Source of the DNA: Paracamarosporium sp. OC-R06-R3
Taxonomy: Eukaryota > Ascomycota > Dothideomycetes > Pleosporales > Didymosphaeriaceae
Assembly (NCBI GenBank): GCA_019828545.1
Contig: JACVRA010000240.1
Span: forward strand, 1-58,582
DNA length: 58,582 nucleotides
Direction: 5' to 3'
The translations under genes and the position numbers were made by a program. This document shows, one piece after another, positions 39,701 to 50,381 of this stretch. Positions within the stretch are counted from its first letter, which is position 1. Each line of letters begins with the position of its first letter. The notes beneath the pieces are model-generated. The model was not told the DNA's origin. It saw only the letters and a program-made list of their open reading frames with translations, and searched no databases.

Positions 39701-41078
39701 CTACGCGGAAGGCCACGATGCAAGAACACTGCAGGCGACCTTAAGACGCAGCGCAGGCCATCTCAGTAACTTTTCATCCTGGCCTCTCCCCCTGTGACGT
39801 AAATCCATTGTACCCAACTTGCTTCTGCTTGACCAATATCCTGCATTCTCTCCCACTTCTGCCATTTACCGTCGCGTAGCTTACTATAGTAGGCTTCACT
39901 CGAACGGCCACATCACCGTCCCGCTCTTCTTGACGCCCGGTACAGTGTAAGTACCGGTTCTCCAATCTTCATCCGAAAGAGCTTTGCAAGGATCCTAGAA
40001 CAAGATAAGCTAAGCTACTGCTGCTAGAGCTGGAATGCATACTTACCATATATACGTGTCGTGTGGTCTGAATGTTTCCCCAGAAAAAGCGATTCTAGCA
40101 CAAATGCACAGATCTTCCCTTGAACGTTTTGTGGAAGATTGTCAAGGAAAGAACTCGTTGTTGTCACTGAAGCTTGCGGGCGTTCTTGACAAATGAAGCT
40201 CGCAGAGTATTATTACCGTAGATGTTCGTGCCCAAGCGCGGCTTGAATGTTGATTGTACACGCTGTCACGACGTGCATGGGGCTGCCAGTGAGGTCACGC
40301 CGAGGCTGTTCGATGGCGGGGTTCAGTGCGATGGCGGAAGACGTGTCATGAGCACGTGCCGGCGTGTCGATGGGTGGGAGGACAAAGTTTGATCCGGGCA
40401 ACACGAAACGCGATTTCCGCCAGCCAGGAGCGGCGATGAGCAGGACGGACGGGCGCGACAGGCGTTTAAAGGCAGGCGGCAACGGTAGTTTGGGCTGGGA
40501 TGCTCACGGGCGACGGGACAGCAGCAGGAGGAGCAACCTATAGGCGCAGGTCGAGCGAGGGTAGTAGAGGCGTAGAGGGCAGGCTACGACTTTACACAAG
40601 CGCTAAAAGGCCTTGTTAGCCGCAAGCTATGCTAGGGAGACTCAGGTAAACTAGGCAACGTGCCGCGCGGGACGAACTAGACTTAGCCGTCGTCCCGGCA
40701 CGCTAGGACGCGGGCAGGACGCGGGCATTCGCCCCATTTTTTGTTGGGGTCCAAACCTGATGTTGGGCCGCAGCTCTGACGCCATGGTCTTGGCTAGAGC
40801 TTTAATGTGGCTTAAGCTTTGATGTGGCTAGAGCTTTGATGTGGCTTGAGCTTGGATGCCTAACGCTAGCGCAAGGCTCCCACAAAGGTCCAAGTTCAAA
40901 GTTTGCTTCACTCAACCCAACAACCAAATCGAAGTCGAAGTCTAGTTGAGGACACAGTGTCGGGGATGGTGATCAAGGTGTTCGCAGGTGGTGGCGGCCA
41001 CCTGCAACACCATCTCACCACATCTCGACACTGAGTCCTCGACCAGAATCAAAATCTACCCGTCCATCGCCTGCCAAC
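39701..41078. other. Gap; contains a 17-bp minisatellite
   Basis: No gene supported. Between 40796 and 40858 gagctttgatgtggctt repeats nearly four times with a 17-bp period. A minus frame 40213-40482 has no recognisable features. Confidence 0.5.
40796..40858. repeat. 17-bp tandem repeat gagctttgatgtggctt
   Basis: Three to four units with one or two substitutions each. Confidence 0.8.
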
Positions 41079-41399
41079 ATGTCGCAGTTCAAGAAGCTCC
41101 GCGCGGCTCTCTTCAGGACAAGTATGTCGCTCCAAAATCTGACACCCGCTCATGCTCACGAATCCAGCTGCCCGTGTCGTATCTGCGGATGCGACACATA
41201 TCATGATCGACCTGTCCACATCGGCCCCATCGTCACAGGCCCGTCCTTCTTTGGGCTTAGTGGTGCGCATATTCATCTCTGGCAGCATCGCCCGCACAAG
41301 ATTACAAAACTTTGTTTATCCTTTGTGGGTTTAGTACTTTCCATTGTCCCTTTCGCTCTCTGGCAAAAATGGAAGGAGCGATCTCAGCCTCTGTATTAA
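41079..41399 (+). CDS. Small spliced or frameshifted ORF, doubtful
   Basis: ATG 41079 starts MSQFKKLRAALFRT. A 46-nt intron candidate (GTATGT...CGAATCCAG, 41122-41167) leads to an open frame with LVVRIFISGSIARTRLQNF. The unspliced frame instead ends with a hydrophobic LCLSFVGLVLSIVPFALW. The two readings cannot both be right; neither is recognised. Confidence 0.25.
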   Translation: MSQFKKLRAALFRTSMSLQNLTPAHAHESSCPCRICGCDTYHDRPVHIGPIVTGPSFFGLSGAHIHLWQHRPHKITKLCLSFVGLVLSIVPFALWQKWKERSQPLY

Positions 41400-41455
41400 T
41401 ATGTATACTAAGTGACACTGGATGTACCTGATGTCTTTGGGCTCTGCGCCCAGGT

Positions 41456-41650
41456 ATGTACTCACTCTCTTTGGCACTACACATGACTAAAATGACTTGG
41501 GCCTATATCCTTTGGCAGGCCCTTAATGAATTGTGGCGAAGCATTAGGGCGCCCATTGTGATAGTTACCGTGATTTCGACTATACTCCAACTCGTAGGTT
41601 ATTGTAGCGTTGTCGCGGTGAAGGAACGGGAACAAATGTCTTCTCCTTGA
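41456..41650 (+). CDS. Small membrane ORF fragment
   Basis: A 64-residue frame with MTKMTWAYILWQALNELWRS and one hydrophobic helix (IVIVTVISTILQLVGYCSV). ILQLVG recalls ALQLVG of the 14-kb membrane protein, perhaps by chance. Probably an exon or relic of a membrane protein. Confidence 0.25.
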   Translation: MYSLSLALHMTKMTWAYILWQALNELWRSIRAPIVIVTVISTILQLVGYCSVVAVKEREQMSSP

Positions 41651-42092
41651 GTGCCTCCTCAAATGCCTCCTCGAACGCCTCTTCGACCTCTTTGAGTAAC
41701 TCCTCCTTTTCTAGGAAGCCTCTTCTTTCACGGATCGGCGACACATCTTTTTTTTTTTTACTTTCTGTGGAAATTTCCGAAAACTGGGGGACTGAAGTTT
41801 ATAGCTTCTACTTCTTGCTTCGCATTCGGACTTTTGGGCGATGGGGTATTTCTAGGCTGTACTCTCAAACATAGATCTCTTGGTGCGTTTGCACTTTCAC
41901 ATAGACTCTTGTATCTAGTTAGTAATATTTCTGATTCTTATTGCATAGACTTACCTTAAATAGATTCCCTATATCCTAGAAGCCTTACTTCTATCCTCTC
42001 TGCTCCTCATTCGACGCCTACACCCTCAACATCGAACCCCTATCCCCGAGGCAAGCGCATCACTGGAACCCATTAACATTTAGACTGCAGCA

Positions 42093-42287
42093 ATGAGCCG
42101 TCTTCCAACAGCTTCATCATCTACAATATCTATAGCTAGCACGGGGAAGCCTTCCATCAAAGAATACAAGCAGACGCTCAGACAAAGCTTTGTAGAGCCA
42201 AAAAAACAACCATTGAATTTTACACTCACTCAGCTCACGCGTATCTCGCGATCTTTAAGTCTACCAAACAAAGAGAAAAAAATTTAA
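42093..42287 (+). CDS. Small ORF, possible relic
   Basis: A 64-residue Ser/Thr/Lys-rich frame starting MSRLPTASSSTISIA. Beyond its stop, in-frame scraps (VLKINKAKNGVEVLAFD, IEAFGIIPIHVRKVVGN) separated by stops suggest a longer decayed gene to about 42.5 kb. Not recognised. Confidence 0.3.
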   Translation: MSRLPTASSSTISIASTGKPSIKEYKQTLRQSFVEPKKQPLNFTLTQLTRISRSLSLPNKEKKI

Positions 42288-42924
42288 GCGGTCCTTAAAA
42301 TTAATAAAGCTAAAAATGGCGTAGAAGTCCTTGCATTTGATTAAATAGAGGCATTTGGAATTATCCCAATTCATGTTCGAAAAGTAGTAGGAAATAAAGA
42401 ATTGGCCTAAGGTCAAGGACCTTGTAAATAAGGTCGCTTACGAAGCCGCCCAGGAGTTCTCAGCCGTCAGTAGTGCCTCAAGGAGAATTATCTTTGCCAG
42501 TGGACTTAACGAGGTAATACCCAGCTAAAAGGACCGCGCTATTTTGTGGAATGGAGGGAGCGCCTCGCTCCACGTCTATAGCTAAAGGCAATGCCCATTA
42601 CCATCTTGCTTCACTTTTTTTTATGTTCAACATAGAATCCTGGAGCTCACTTCAATGTGCGTTCACACTGTTTCAAATTTTGGTGTTAGACTATAGAGAT
42701 TCTGCGAGCCTAGAGAAGCTAATGTCAGGAGCTTGGCTACTATGGGCAACTGTCAAATCTTTCTATTCTGCCCCATTCTCCTCCGCATTGTCCCTACCAA
42801 TCGATACGACATATACGACATGTACCACCGATCCTAATAATAGTTTCAGCACGGCTCATCCCGTGCTACGCCCCTTGCCGCCATTGTCCCAAACAAGATG
42901 ATGATTTGCCGCTACAATAAATGC

Positions 42925-43250
42925 TTAAATAATAAAGCTTAGACCCTGCCTACCCCCTGAAATGCTACAATGCCGAACTGTTATCCACATATAGTATATC
43001 GTCGCCGCCTGCTCTCTTAGTGACTGTATCCAAGTCGCGGTACGAACAACGTCCCAGAGCCAACTTCGAAGTGCAAATGGATTTAGGACGACGAAAGTGT
43101 CCCAAAGAGAGGCGGTCAGCAGATTTTTGCCGTCTTCCAGTTCGTCATTCTGCCGCCGCCAAAGAGTCTCAACAGCTTCAGAAGACACCTTCCAACCGTT
43201 GTCGCTTAGACCAAAGGCCGGTAATACAAAAACAATTCTTTGAAGTTGCC
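42925..43250 (-). pseudogene. Unassigned minus-strand gene fragment
   Basis: The minus frame gives FGLSDNGWKVSSEAVETLW, RRQNDELEDGKNLLTA and FALRSWLWDVVRTATWIQS. The regular hydrophobic spacing suggests a helical, genuine protein. No start, no neighbouring exon and no family recognised. Confidence 0.3.
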
Positions 43251-43428
43251 AATGTCAAGCGCTCCAATGAATAGGCGTTGCGCGTAACGTAAAGTACAGT
43301 GCTAACTTCACACGCTTTAGACTAGACAAGACGAGTCAACGGTTGCCTTGGAATGTTCAAGCAGTCAAGAATCGTTCATTGAAGTGAGGCAACGCGCCTT
43401 ATATACAATAAGACTATTGATAAAGATG

Positions 43429-43584
43429 AATAAATATGCGTACCTAAGCAAGGAAACTCAAGACTATGTATCTAAGGAATACAAGGAGCAGTTCACTGAG
43501 GAGGAGTTGCAAATGGCTTCTCGAAAAGGAAAAAAGGCGCGAAACAGAAAAAGGATGCAAATGGCCATGCGTCCACTTCTGTGA
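43429..43584 (+). CDS. Small charged ORF
   Basis: ATG 43429, 51 residues, starting MNKYAYLSKETQDYVSKEY and very basic at the end. It could be a terminal exon. Confidence 0.2.
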   Translation, partial: NKYAYLSKETQDYVSKEYKEQFTEEELQMASRKGKKARNRKRMQMAMRPLL

Positions 43585-43686
43585 AGGAAGGGGGTACTAC
43601 TTCGATACTCTGATGGCCGCCGTGTTGGGCTACCTCGCATTTTCCACCCCGTCCTGTATTCATGCATAGATTTAGTAACTGCTACA

Positions 43687-43983
43687 TTGCTTCATAGGAG
43701 GCTTAGACCAGTAATATACGAAGTCGTGAGCCCAATATCCTTGGTTCACGCCTGCACTGACATGGCATACTATCTAGCCAAATACGGCCGATGGCTAGAT
43801 TGGTGTGTTCTCTTAATAGGACAGCGCAAGGCAGATGAGCAGGCATGTGGGGGAGACACGGCACGACAGACCATTAGGTCGTATATGTTGCCTGAGCGGA
43901 GCCTTACCGGCGCCGGCGCGTTGTTGAGGAACATTGAACGACACCTTCCACGCCTGTGCTTTTGCTTGACGCCATTTGTTTAG
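43687..43983 (+). CDS. Hypothetical ORF, probable exon remnant
   Basis: A 98-residue frame with VVSPISLVHACTDMAYYLA, YGRWLDWCVLLIGQRKAD and a Leu-rich end CFCLTPFV. Composition is protein-like but no ATG is obvious and no family comes to mind. Confidence 0.25.
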   Translation: MLHRRLRPVIYEVVSPISLVHACTDMAYYLAKYGRWLDWCVLLIGQRKADEQACGGDTARQTIRSYMLPERSLTGAGALLRNIERHLPRLCFCLTPFV

Positions 43984-44604
43984 CCTTCAACCCACAGCAC
44001 ATCTTGGTGGACGCTTGTAGCGACCTACACATACCATGCTTAAAAGAATGAATCAGAAGTTCTCTAAGAAACATAACTCTAGTAAGAAGACGTCTCTCAT
44101 GTTCGAAATCGGATGTTTAGCGCGGGTTGAGTTGATTGAACACCGTCGTGGGTATGGGTGAACGGTCATCAACAGCCCTCCATGGTGATCAAGTGACCAT
44201 GACAAAATTGCGGGCACGCTAGTTAAAAGCGACGTACCGCGCTAGTACGTGCACTATACAGGAAGGAAATGTTCCTTCTGCTATTGTGATCGCTGGATCT
44301 TTTTGTAGCGTCAGGGTTCCAGAAGTGATGAGCGGGGCTGGAGAAATTTTTGGGGTTACACACCGGCAGATCTTCGCGCCTAGACGTCTTGGTGCCTTTT
44401 TCAGAGATTGCACAGGGTGATTGATGTGTGTACACACGTTCATTACTCTCCCCTCTTTCCTCAACCAGGATGGACAACACAAAAGGATCGCAACACTCTG
44501 CAGAAGACACAGCAAGCTTTACAGAAGGCGCAAAGCCGCAGCTATTCCTAAAAGTGCTTCTTATCCGGGTGCCCAAGAGATGACTGAGCGCTGATCATAT
44601 GTAG

Positions 44605-45033
44605 TATTCTTGCTGGATCGGCCACTGCGATGAATCCTTCAATAGTTCAAGAGAACTCCAAGAACATGTAGTGAAACCACATCGCATTCACTGTGTGTGC
44701 CTACTATGCAACAGGAAGTACTCCTCGGAGGATGTCTCATTCAGGCGGTTTGGAAACGAGATGGAATTAAGCTCCCACACCAAAACAATACACCCTGGCA
44801 TCGATGTTGACGATGCTGTCTATCGATCTCATCTGTATCACGGTAAAGTTTATGATGGGAAGTTCTATTGTGGGTATTGTAAGGCCATTATTTCGACGGT
44901 TGAAAAGGGAGAGACTGGTCATGTTGAACACTGGAGTCACATGGTGGACCACTATGACAGGGGAAATGGAATCTCGTGGAGCGCTACCTACTCCGATCTC
45001 TTTGGTGCGAAGGCTCCAAAGGTGGGGGGGTAG
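44605..45033 (+). CDS. C2H2 zinc-finger protein, terminal exon
   Basis: The frame opens after an acceptor-like ATATGTAG (44604) and runs to TAG 45031-45033. Finger 1: YSCWIGHCDESFNSSRELQ with H-x4-H (C-x4-C-x12-H). Finger 2: CVCLLCNRKYSSED with SSHTKTIH. Finger 3: YCGYCKAIISTVE with HWSHMVDH. At least three fingers in 142 residues, so nucleic-acid binding is likely. Upstream exons are not defined. Confidence 0.5.
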   Translation, partial: YSCWIGHCDESFNSSRELQEHVVKPHRIHCVCLLCNRKYSSEDVSFRRFGNEMELSSHTKTIHPGIDVDDAVYRSHLYHGKVYDGKFYCGYCKAIISTVEKGETGHVEHWSHMVDHYDRGNGISWSATYSDLFGAKAPKVGG

Positions 45034-45129
45034 TCAAGGATAGCGTTAGCCACAGCTTGTGACGTTAGCTTTGAAGTTCATCAATTTTTCTTAATTCACA
45101 TCCAGTGGACAATGATGTGGTCAACCTAG

Positions 45130-45653
45130 ATGGCCGAACCAGTTTTGAAAAGAGTATTCATCACGGCGGGCATATGCATCTTTCTTGGTGTCTTGCTGTT
45201 ATGTACGGCTCGTTGTTTGCAGAAACCAAGACAGCCAAGTCTAGAAGGTGTTAGCGCTCCTCGAACCGAATTAAACATAGCGCCCGCTTCACTATTGATT
45301 GCCGTCTTTCGTCTTTTAGCCAAGGCGCGTCCTAGGGATATGCCCGCTTCAGGGTGTTGCTGTACTCTACCTGGATAATCCTGTTGTACGGCTTTCAATT
45401 TTACGACCTTGTGCGGTCTTTCTTCGATTGTTTTGTCCCCCAGTTGAACCCACGCGTCATTGCCGTTTTACTAAATGTTCAAGTCTCCGACGAATGGTGT
45501 AGCTACCGTCAACATAATCTATCCACAAAGGAACTAATTCGACGTCATCAGATGAAACGCTGTTTGTCGAAGGTAAAGCTCGTAATCGGACAGATAGAAT
45601 CCCCTAAAAGCCATATATCATGCAAGTTTCCCTCTGAAATTATGCGAAGCTAA
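45130..45653 (+). pseudogene. Single-pass membrane protein remnant with frameshift
   Basis: ATG 45130 opens MAEPVLKRVFITAGICIFLG with a hydrophobic helix to residue 29, then a soluble part to 45378. The overlapping frame from 45354 has a second hydrophobic stretch (WIILLYGFQFYDLVRSFF) and runs to 45653. The two halves probably formed one protein. Family unknown. Confidence 0.35.
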
Positions 45654-45712
45654 ATCATCATCTACGTATGTTATGCCGTCACTGACTGTTTTTTAGTTAC
45701 TGTATCTGAGCT

Positions 45713-46810
45713 ATGGATATCAATTTGATTATTAATCATAAACTAACATCACCACCACCACTATCGATGTCGAGACAAGACGCTCCTACGCTACTGCCAG
45801 AAAAAATTCCACCTAAGTCACAGAAATGGACGGATGAAGATGACCATATTCTTATCGAATTATGGAAAGGCAACAAGACATGGGACGAAATTGCAGCGCA
45901 TATTCCTGGGAGGTCCCCCAATTCATGCCGCTTACGCCATAGTAATTACCTGGCAAAATGGAGTCCCGATGAGGCAAAAAGGCCCAACATGATACATTAC
46001 CGCCAGTACGTAAAACACGCTTTCTTGATCTTATAGTGCTAATACGTGTCCAGTTACAACGGAAAGGAGCCTCCTCTCCGCGCAGTTAAAGCAATGCAAG
46101 GGCTTGTTGCTGGGAGTGAGCTCGTCAATCCTTCTCCCGACCCAGCAAAGATTCCTACGGCATACGATTCGAAATTGCCGGGTTTTGATCTGCCAGTGAG
46201 TCAAAGCTCACACCGCTCGATTTTACCTCAGACAATACTGGAGAATTGGAATGAAAGCTGGAGGATCCAAAGCCTTCACAACGGAAAAGTCCATCTTGGT
46301 GACAGTGTTGTTGCCGCACTTGGTCCATTCGGTCGTTCAGAGCATACCTTTACTACCATCCAAGAGCTCATAAATATTGGTGGTGCTGTGAGTCAAGCTC
46401 TCGACCGCATTGTCAATCCCGCCTCATGCCTCCGTGATATCCTGGTTTCAATACTCAAGCAGATAAAGTCTGCAGCCAAAACTGAGCTAGAACGTTCCCA
46501 AGGGATATCACCCGGATCGCACCAGCTTCAACTTGCCGCTTTCTGGAACTCGATTATTTATATCCAACGAGAGACCAACACTAAATATGGTGCAGCCTTT
46601 GAGATGTTTGCTATTTTAGACGCGTATTCACACCATGAGCAGAATGGCATGTTCACGCTTCGACTACAGTCTCAGGGTTCACACTATATGTTGGACGTGC
46701 ACGAAAGCGAACTTGACAAAGGCTTAGTTAAAATTAAGGATGGGGCAACGGGTGTATACCCGCAAGAATTTAACATGGAAATAGTCGGGATCAAGGATGG
46801 AGTATTGTAA
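45713..46810 (+). CDS. Myb/SANT-like DNA-binding protein, two exons
   Basis: Exon 1 is 45713-46005, the 48-nt intron is 46006-46053 (GTACGT, GCTAATAC branch, GTCCAG), and exon 2 is 46054-46810. It is 349 residues from ATG 45713, or 331 from the in-frame ATG 45767 with a better context. Residues about 38-80 form a Myb-like domain: KWTDEDDHILIELWKGN, KTWDEIAAHIPGRSPNSC, RLRHSNYL, with the three spaced hydrophobic/Trp positions. The 250-residue C-terminal half is helical without catalytic motifs. A nuclear regulator is likely. It is one of the few intact genes in this stretch. Confidence 0.65.
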
Positions 46811-47604
46811 ATAGCATTGGAACGAAATCTGGTTATGGAGTTATTCTCTCATGTATACTAGCTATTCTATCTTGTCAATTGCAAAAGTACCGACCACGTG
46901 TCGAAGGACATGTTGGATTAGTTGGTTTAACTTACCTTTTATTTGGCGCTTCTAGATCGCCGCCTAACCGAGGCGAAAAATCCTCATCGCTGGCTTCCGC
47001 ACTGAGCAACATGGGCGTGACCGCCCCAAAAGCAAAGTGTGTGATCTCACTTCATCAAGGAGGCGGAAGACGACCAATAACCATCAAAATCAAGCCTACT
47101 CAAGAGATTGTGAACGCACTGGTCGAATCACTAGTAGGGTGTGTGTCATTGACAAGGGACAACATGCGATGTTCGGAAAAAATCCCAACGTCACGAATCT
47201 GTAGGGCAGCTAGCTCTTTCTAACGAGTTAGGCGCACTATTTGCACCTTCCTATATATTCTGTCGAGACGTAGGCGAGTTTAGCTACTAACTTATTTTCT
47301 AAACTATGCTAACAGCAGTACTACTAGAAGCGACTCTAGGATCGCTCAAACTGTGCATAGAGAGACTATTATTTAAGAAGTACGTTTCGCTGCTAATAAC
47401 TTAACACGTTTTCTAATATCTTAGGTGCTGTACGAAAGAGCAGACGGTACAAAATGCAAGGTTATTTTGTTATTGTGTGACGGGATTGAATTCCTCTGCA
47501 AGACTAAGGACGAAACACACGTCCAGGATTAGAGACAGGGCTATTAGGTTTACATGACTTCTTTGTATGAAACGCGCTACACGCTATCGTTTGGTATCCA
47601 TAAC
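46811..47604. other. Gap with weak ORF and a paired peptide remnant
   Basis: ORF 46879-47223 is not convincing. A short segment before TAG 47203 (ttcggaaaaaatcccaacg) resembles one at 47714-47746 (ttcggaaaagatcctaacg), so both may be tails of a duplicated relic. Confidence 0.35.
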
Positions 47605-48664
47605 AGGGCGATGGAATTTGGCCGACGGTCATGACTTGGCAAGAATCGCAATGTTGCGGCGACATGAGATGCTCATTGGGCTCAAAGACGCCGCTGAAAA
47701 AGTGGTGGCGATATTCGGAAAAGATCCTAACGCCACAAAGTCATAGCCAATAGCACTTTCCTGTCAATACTAAGGCACCCAAATCGAGATACATATTATG
47801 CCATTAGCTACTATCTGGCATCACGCTCGCTTCATCTCAATTAAGTGAGTCCTATGAAAAGTGTTTATAACCGCCGCATGTACCGCAATGACCTCTGCCA
47901 ATCTGGTTTTAGGAACCTCGAGCCAAGGCGGATGAGAGCTGTACGAGCTGAGCGGGAGAGCCTGTCTTAATTGGTGGAACTTCATAGCAACGTGTGACCT
48001 TGTCCCTTGTTGATGCCGCACGTCCCACTGACAATTTGGCTAGTGCATGCATATACACCGAGTGAGATCATCTCGAACAGTCAGAGGTGATTACACGCTT
48101 CCCTGATGGACAGAGAAATAGGGTAATACACTTTGCTTTTTGGTCGGCTGCATTTCCATCGATTAGATCACACCTATAGCAAGGACCTGTTCTTCAGCGC
48201 GACTGGTGAGGGGAATTCAAGCACACCACTCGAACACCAGCACTCACCGCGAACAATCGTGTTGATGCTGCGTTTGACAGGAATGGTAGCTTGGTCTATC
48301 CTATGCTGTGGAATGTGATGCGGAAGGTCACATGGGCGAACAGTAACGTGGTTGTCGTCGTCCTTAGCTATCAATGTGGGCAGGAAGGACATCAGGCTAG
48401 GCCAGAACACGTTAGTGTAACTAGAGATGTACCTTCAGAGGTGTTGCATATGTTTTCAGGTGGACAGATTAAGCGCCCATTATATTGGATGTGAATATGC
48501 TGGTACGCCTGACTCAACACATATCTCCTCGCACACCATTAACGCCTCGTGCACCCTCATTCCCTCATGCACCATCAGCCCAATTCAAACAGTTACTGAA
48601 GAAGTCTTTTGGACTCTTTCGCAATCGTCTTTAAATCCACCACTGATCACAGTTAGTCAGAACA
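47605..48664. other. Gap, unassigned
   Basis: Apart from the duplicate tail at 47714-47746 I see no supported gene. Several small frames are inconsistent with each other. Confidence 0.4.
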
Positions 48665-48667
48665 GTG

Positions 48668-49706
48668 CACTACACAATCCCACTCACCCAAAGGACCAGC
48701 ATTACGGTGCTTATCACTGCGCTTATAATTGCAGCGGGCTTCCAGTCTCGGTTTCCGGATGAGAAAAACACTACTTCAGATGAGCACTATTCCCAGCATA
48801 AGAATTTACGCACATTGCTCTGTTGGAGGGGTTGTATCCATGGTCACTCAATGAAGATGAACGTTTGGTGATAGGCAACGATCCAGAAGGGAAATGCGCA
48901 GAGCCTTCTATTAATGTTACGACTGGAGGTCTGGTGACGCTCGGATACGATGTAGTACCAGGTTACATGCCAGGGCCCAATATGCACCTCAGGTAAAAAC
49001 GAAAACGCGGGCATTAGGGCCACGCAACCCCTGCTGCGACATGCACAACGACACGGAAGCGACCAGACATCTAACAGAGAACACTTTGAAAGTCAGTACG
49101 CCTTGGCCGGTACCTGTTTCGATCCTTCGGCAAACAGCAGCGTTGTGCCTCGAAAATGACCTTGAAAGTGACGCGTGGTGCAAGGAATTGGGGCTGCGAC
49201 ATGGTCTGCTTGTGATTGCCCCGATATTGGCTGCCGGGACGGCGATACAGCGCTGCAGAGCGGAGGGAGCCTGGCTCGAGATAGTTTACGGCAAAGGCAG
49301 GGCGATAGGTGTCATTGGTCCGCTGATTCAGGTAGAATCAAGGGCGCGTCAGAGGGGCAATGCGTGGCTTGCATTTATCCCTTGCCCGCCAGTCCTGCTA
49401 CACAAAGTCCTTCTGTGCCCATTGAGTGAGTCCGATATAGTAAGGTGCAGGGCGGCCTTATCTGGGCTGGACTTGCCTTGGGTCTCACTGAAACACTGGT
49501 TTGGTTGGTGGGGAGCCCGAACCGCCTCCGATTCCGTGCTTGCATCCGTGGGAACCCACTTTCTCTCCACAGCAGCCGCTCAGCATATAGAGTGGAACGT
49601 CCTACAGGCATTTACATTACTTAGGATTCTAAACCAACACGCGTGCTTCAATGATGTTCTGTTGCCTGTCCTTCAAGCAACCTTCCGGGGCTCAACCGCG
49701 TTCTGA
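48668..49706 (+). pseudogene. Fungal hypothetical membrane-type protein, frameshifted upstream
   Basis: Three plus frames in succession read as one protein: SITVLITALIIAAGFQSRF (membrane helix; 48668-48822), LEGLYPWSLNEDERLVIGND ... GYMPGPNMHLR (48823-48996), and the long frame from ATG 49041 to 49706 (221 residues: VSILRQTAALCLENDLES, WLAFIPCPPVLLHKVLL, LLRILNQHACFNDVLLP). Indels near 48822 and 49000 separate them. The 221-residue part alone may still be expressed. Family unknown to me; domain composition suggests a membrane-associated accessory protein. Confidence 0.45.
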
Positions 49707-50381
49707 AAAAGAGCCTCTGCTTGGCAAAGCCTCCGGGTTCGTCTCAGAGCAGTGAGTTTTTAATTGGATGCTCCAATACTAGCCACTAATTGGAAAGACC
49801 TTCTCAGAGCCTCCACCTGTGTATGGAAAGCAAAAAGGCCCCCATACCTCCTCCCCTTTCCCACTCTCGCAGCCGCCACCACCACCTTCTCCTCTACCTT
49901 CCGGGCGATTTGCACAACATCCTCCCATAGTCTTTCCGTAGTGGATTGCAAGTGTAAATGTGCCGTGGCACGCTGAAGGAGTGGTTTCGTTTATTGTATT
50001 TTTGTGTTGCTTTGCGTTCAATGCGCAAAGTCCTATTCTGCCATGGGTGGTTGAGGCACGACCTCGCTCCGAAGTTACTGCTCAAAAACATTGCCTGCGT
50101 GGAACAACAAACAGAGAATAATATTAACGCCTTTAAACCACTATCGTTCCTCCTCTATCTGATATAGATTAACTCAGGCCAGCTCCCCAAGGACCTGCAA
50201 ATATCATTGATCACTTTACTACTCCATTGACCATCACTGTCGACGACAATGCGACTCCCAAAAGCGACGCACGTTGGAATAGTTGCGAGAGAGGAGGATA
50301 AGGCGGGATGAGCAAACCACTCAGATCTTCATAAGCTTGGGGCGATGCAATTACGACGAAAGCGAGAAAGATTGTTCAGCA
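49707..50381. other. Gap between convergent relics
   Basis: No supported gene. It contains the shared 3-prime sides of the plus gene ending 49706 and the minus gene ending 50382. Confidence 0.45.
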